DNA of 64,000 nucleotides from Trema orientale. Its lineage: Eukaryota > Streptophyta > Magnoliopsida > Rosales > Cannabaceae. The first letter of the stretch is position 1; the number at the start of each line of letters is the position of its first letter. Where the stretch lies: NCBI GenBank assembly GCA_002914845.1, contig JXTC01000202.1:86285-150284 (forward strand), in the 5' to 3' direction. The notes beneath the pieces were generated by a model. That model did no database searches and was not told the origin of the DNA. It worked only from the letters and a program-made list of their open reading frames with translations. The position numbers and the translations under genes are program-made. Below are positions 62,879 through 64,000 of the stretch, one piece after another.

Positions 62879-63758
62879 TCAAGTTGAGTTTGGATCTTCT
62901 GTCTTTTGGCGCTTGGCGTCAGGCTCTTCACCACCTTCCTGGTTAAGAAGCCCATCCACAACCTCTTTACCTAACAGAGAAATATGTTTGGAGGTGATTT
63001 GACGACCCGCCCTAAGCTTCGGACCCCAATGCCGTTCGGGATTTGGAAGGAAGCGAGCAATCTTCTTGGCTTGGGCTTTGCTAAGAGAGGCAACGGCTCG
63101 TGCGAAATTAGCCTGTCCAAAAACGAGAAACGTAGGCAAGAGAATCATTAGTTTAACAACAAATAACAAATAAAGCAATCATTAGTTTAGTAAAACGTAC
63201 TTGAAGAACTGGTTCTTTAGCAAGAATCACACTTCCAGGCTGATCTGGTGGTTGAGCTTTCACCGGGTGGTTTTTGACCTATAAATGAAAGACATTCATT
63301 ACATTTTACGACCTCAACACTCCTTAAACTGATTAACAGAAATTTATCAATTGACAAAGAACTGAAGAAACAAACTCAAGGCTCAAGGGAACTATTCCCA
63401 AGCTTGAAACATCAAGATTGGCTTGTTTCGATATATGTATCATAAGCAATAATGACGGAACTATAATTTATGATCCCTATTCTATGTATAGGCAATTATA
63501 TTATCAAGTTGAACCTTTTTCAATACATCAAGTAAAAAGCAAGTCAAAACGAACAACCCTTACCCAGCAGCGCATTATGTCCCAAATGATATCCATGGGA
63601 GCATCTGATTTCAATCCCAATGGATTTACATGAGTCCCTGATATACGATACCCAGCATTGATCACAGCAGATCTAAAAATCACAGCAGACGGAGAAGTGC
63701 ACTTTAGAGTGGCACAGAGGTTGTGCAGACTCAAGAACAGGGGAACATCAGGCAATTC
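62879..63758 (-). CDS. TRM1: tRNA (guanine-26-N2)-dimethyltransferase, C-terminal exons (partial)
   Basis: The last three exons of a minus-strand gene that continues past the right edge: 63758-63564 (65 codons), 63278-63201 (26 codons), 63112-62879 (77 codons plus stop). Borders are GT/AG and all junctions are in phase 0. Readable family phrases: LPDVPLFLSLHNLCATLKC, SAVINAGYRISGTHVNPLGLK, IWDIMRCW, KNHPVKAQPPDQPGS, ANFARAVASLSKAQAKKIARF and NPERHWGPKLRAGR. TRM1 uses S-adenosylmethionine to make N2,N2-dimethylguanosine at position 26 of tRNAs. The SAM-binding Rossmann part lies outside the window; this part is the C-terminal TRM1-specific domain. A basic tail with KRQK could be a nuclear signal. 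63759-64000 looks like intron. Confidence 0.93.
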
Positions 63759-64000
63759 CTGGAAACAGTTGCAGATAAGAAATACTCGCATTTAGGCAAA
63801 TAGTCTTCAGAATTATGTGCATTCAACAATGTTGTAATGCACATAAACAAGAAAGATCTACTGTGAACCATAGTTCAGAAATTTTACAAATACAAGAGAG
63901 ATATAACGGAAAATGCAGGACCAGTTAGATCAGACATGAACATATTACAAAAAATAAATCTTCTAACAGAAAAAGAAAAAGGCATAACCAAACAGTGACA

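Overview
The window is nuclear DNA from a flowering plant, most likely a eudicot. Genes have many short exons with GT/AG introns, intergenic DNA is very AT-rich, and almost every TE superfamily typical of plants is present. Five host protein-coding loci are recognisable: three intact-looking or partial genes, one complete secreted lipase-like gene and its decayed tandem copy. One tRNA gene is also present. Most of the remaining sequence is transposable-element DNA in various stages of decay. It contains no bacterial-type features such as operons or CRISPR arrays.

Layout. (1) 0.1-10.4 kb: a tandem pair of PI-PLC X-domain genes. The upstream copy (138-5466, 8 exons, 365 aa) is intact. Its second intron carries a 1.83-kb Pack-MULE-like element with a perfect 9-bp target duplication and a captured piece of a host receptor-kinase gene. 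The downstream copy (7634-10407) keeps all eight exon positions but is broken at three or more places; its intron 2 holds a tRNA-derived SINE. (2) 10.4-19.5 kb: gene-free AT-rich DNA with three copies of one MITE family (a fourth is at 31.9 kb) and one Mutator-like MITE. (3) 19.6-29.4 kb: a decayed Ty3/gypsy chromodomain retrotransposon with about 2.2-kb LTRs. Its 5' LTR is truncated, and a probable solo LTR of another element, with an N gap, is nested near the end of its integrase region. (4) 29.4-36.5 kb: gene-free DNA with a possible hAT remnant. (5) 36.5-37.7 kb: a direct duplication of exactly 592 bp either side of a single N, best explained as an unmerged assembly overlap. (6) 37.5-45.4 kb: a CACTA-type element with a broken TNP2-like transposase, a TnpA/Transposase_24-like reading frame and a Ulp1-type protease-like segment. 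(7) 47.2-50.3 kb: a complete CYP85A brassinosteroid C-6 oxidase gene, 9 exons, 464 aa. (8) 52.3-53.9 kb: a complete UDP-arabinopyranose mutase / reversibly glycosylated polypeptide gene, 4 exons, 360 aa. (9) 54.5 kb: tRNA-Asp(GTC) on the minus strand, followed by a 77-nt A tract. (10) 54.7-61.2 kb: a heavily decayed Ty1/copia element in minus orientation. (11) 62.9 kb to the right edge: the last three exons of a TRM1 tRNA guanine-26 dimethyltransferase gene on the minus strand.

The host genes do not form a pathway. CYP85A makes brassinosteroids, the UDP-arabinose mutase supplies furanose sugar for wall polymers, TRM1 modifies tRNA and the PI-PLC-like protein is secreted. Exon boundaries were read by eye from splice signals, frame continuity and family resemblance; no search or alignment program was run. 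I found no convincing new biological system. The most notable items are the gene-capturing MULE inside a host intron, the frame-restoring intron in the PI-PLC pseudocopy, the hairpin-bearing MITE family and CACTA ends, and the assembly duplication.
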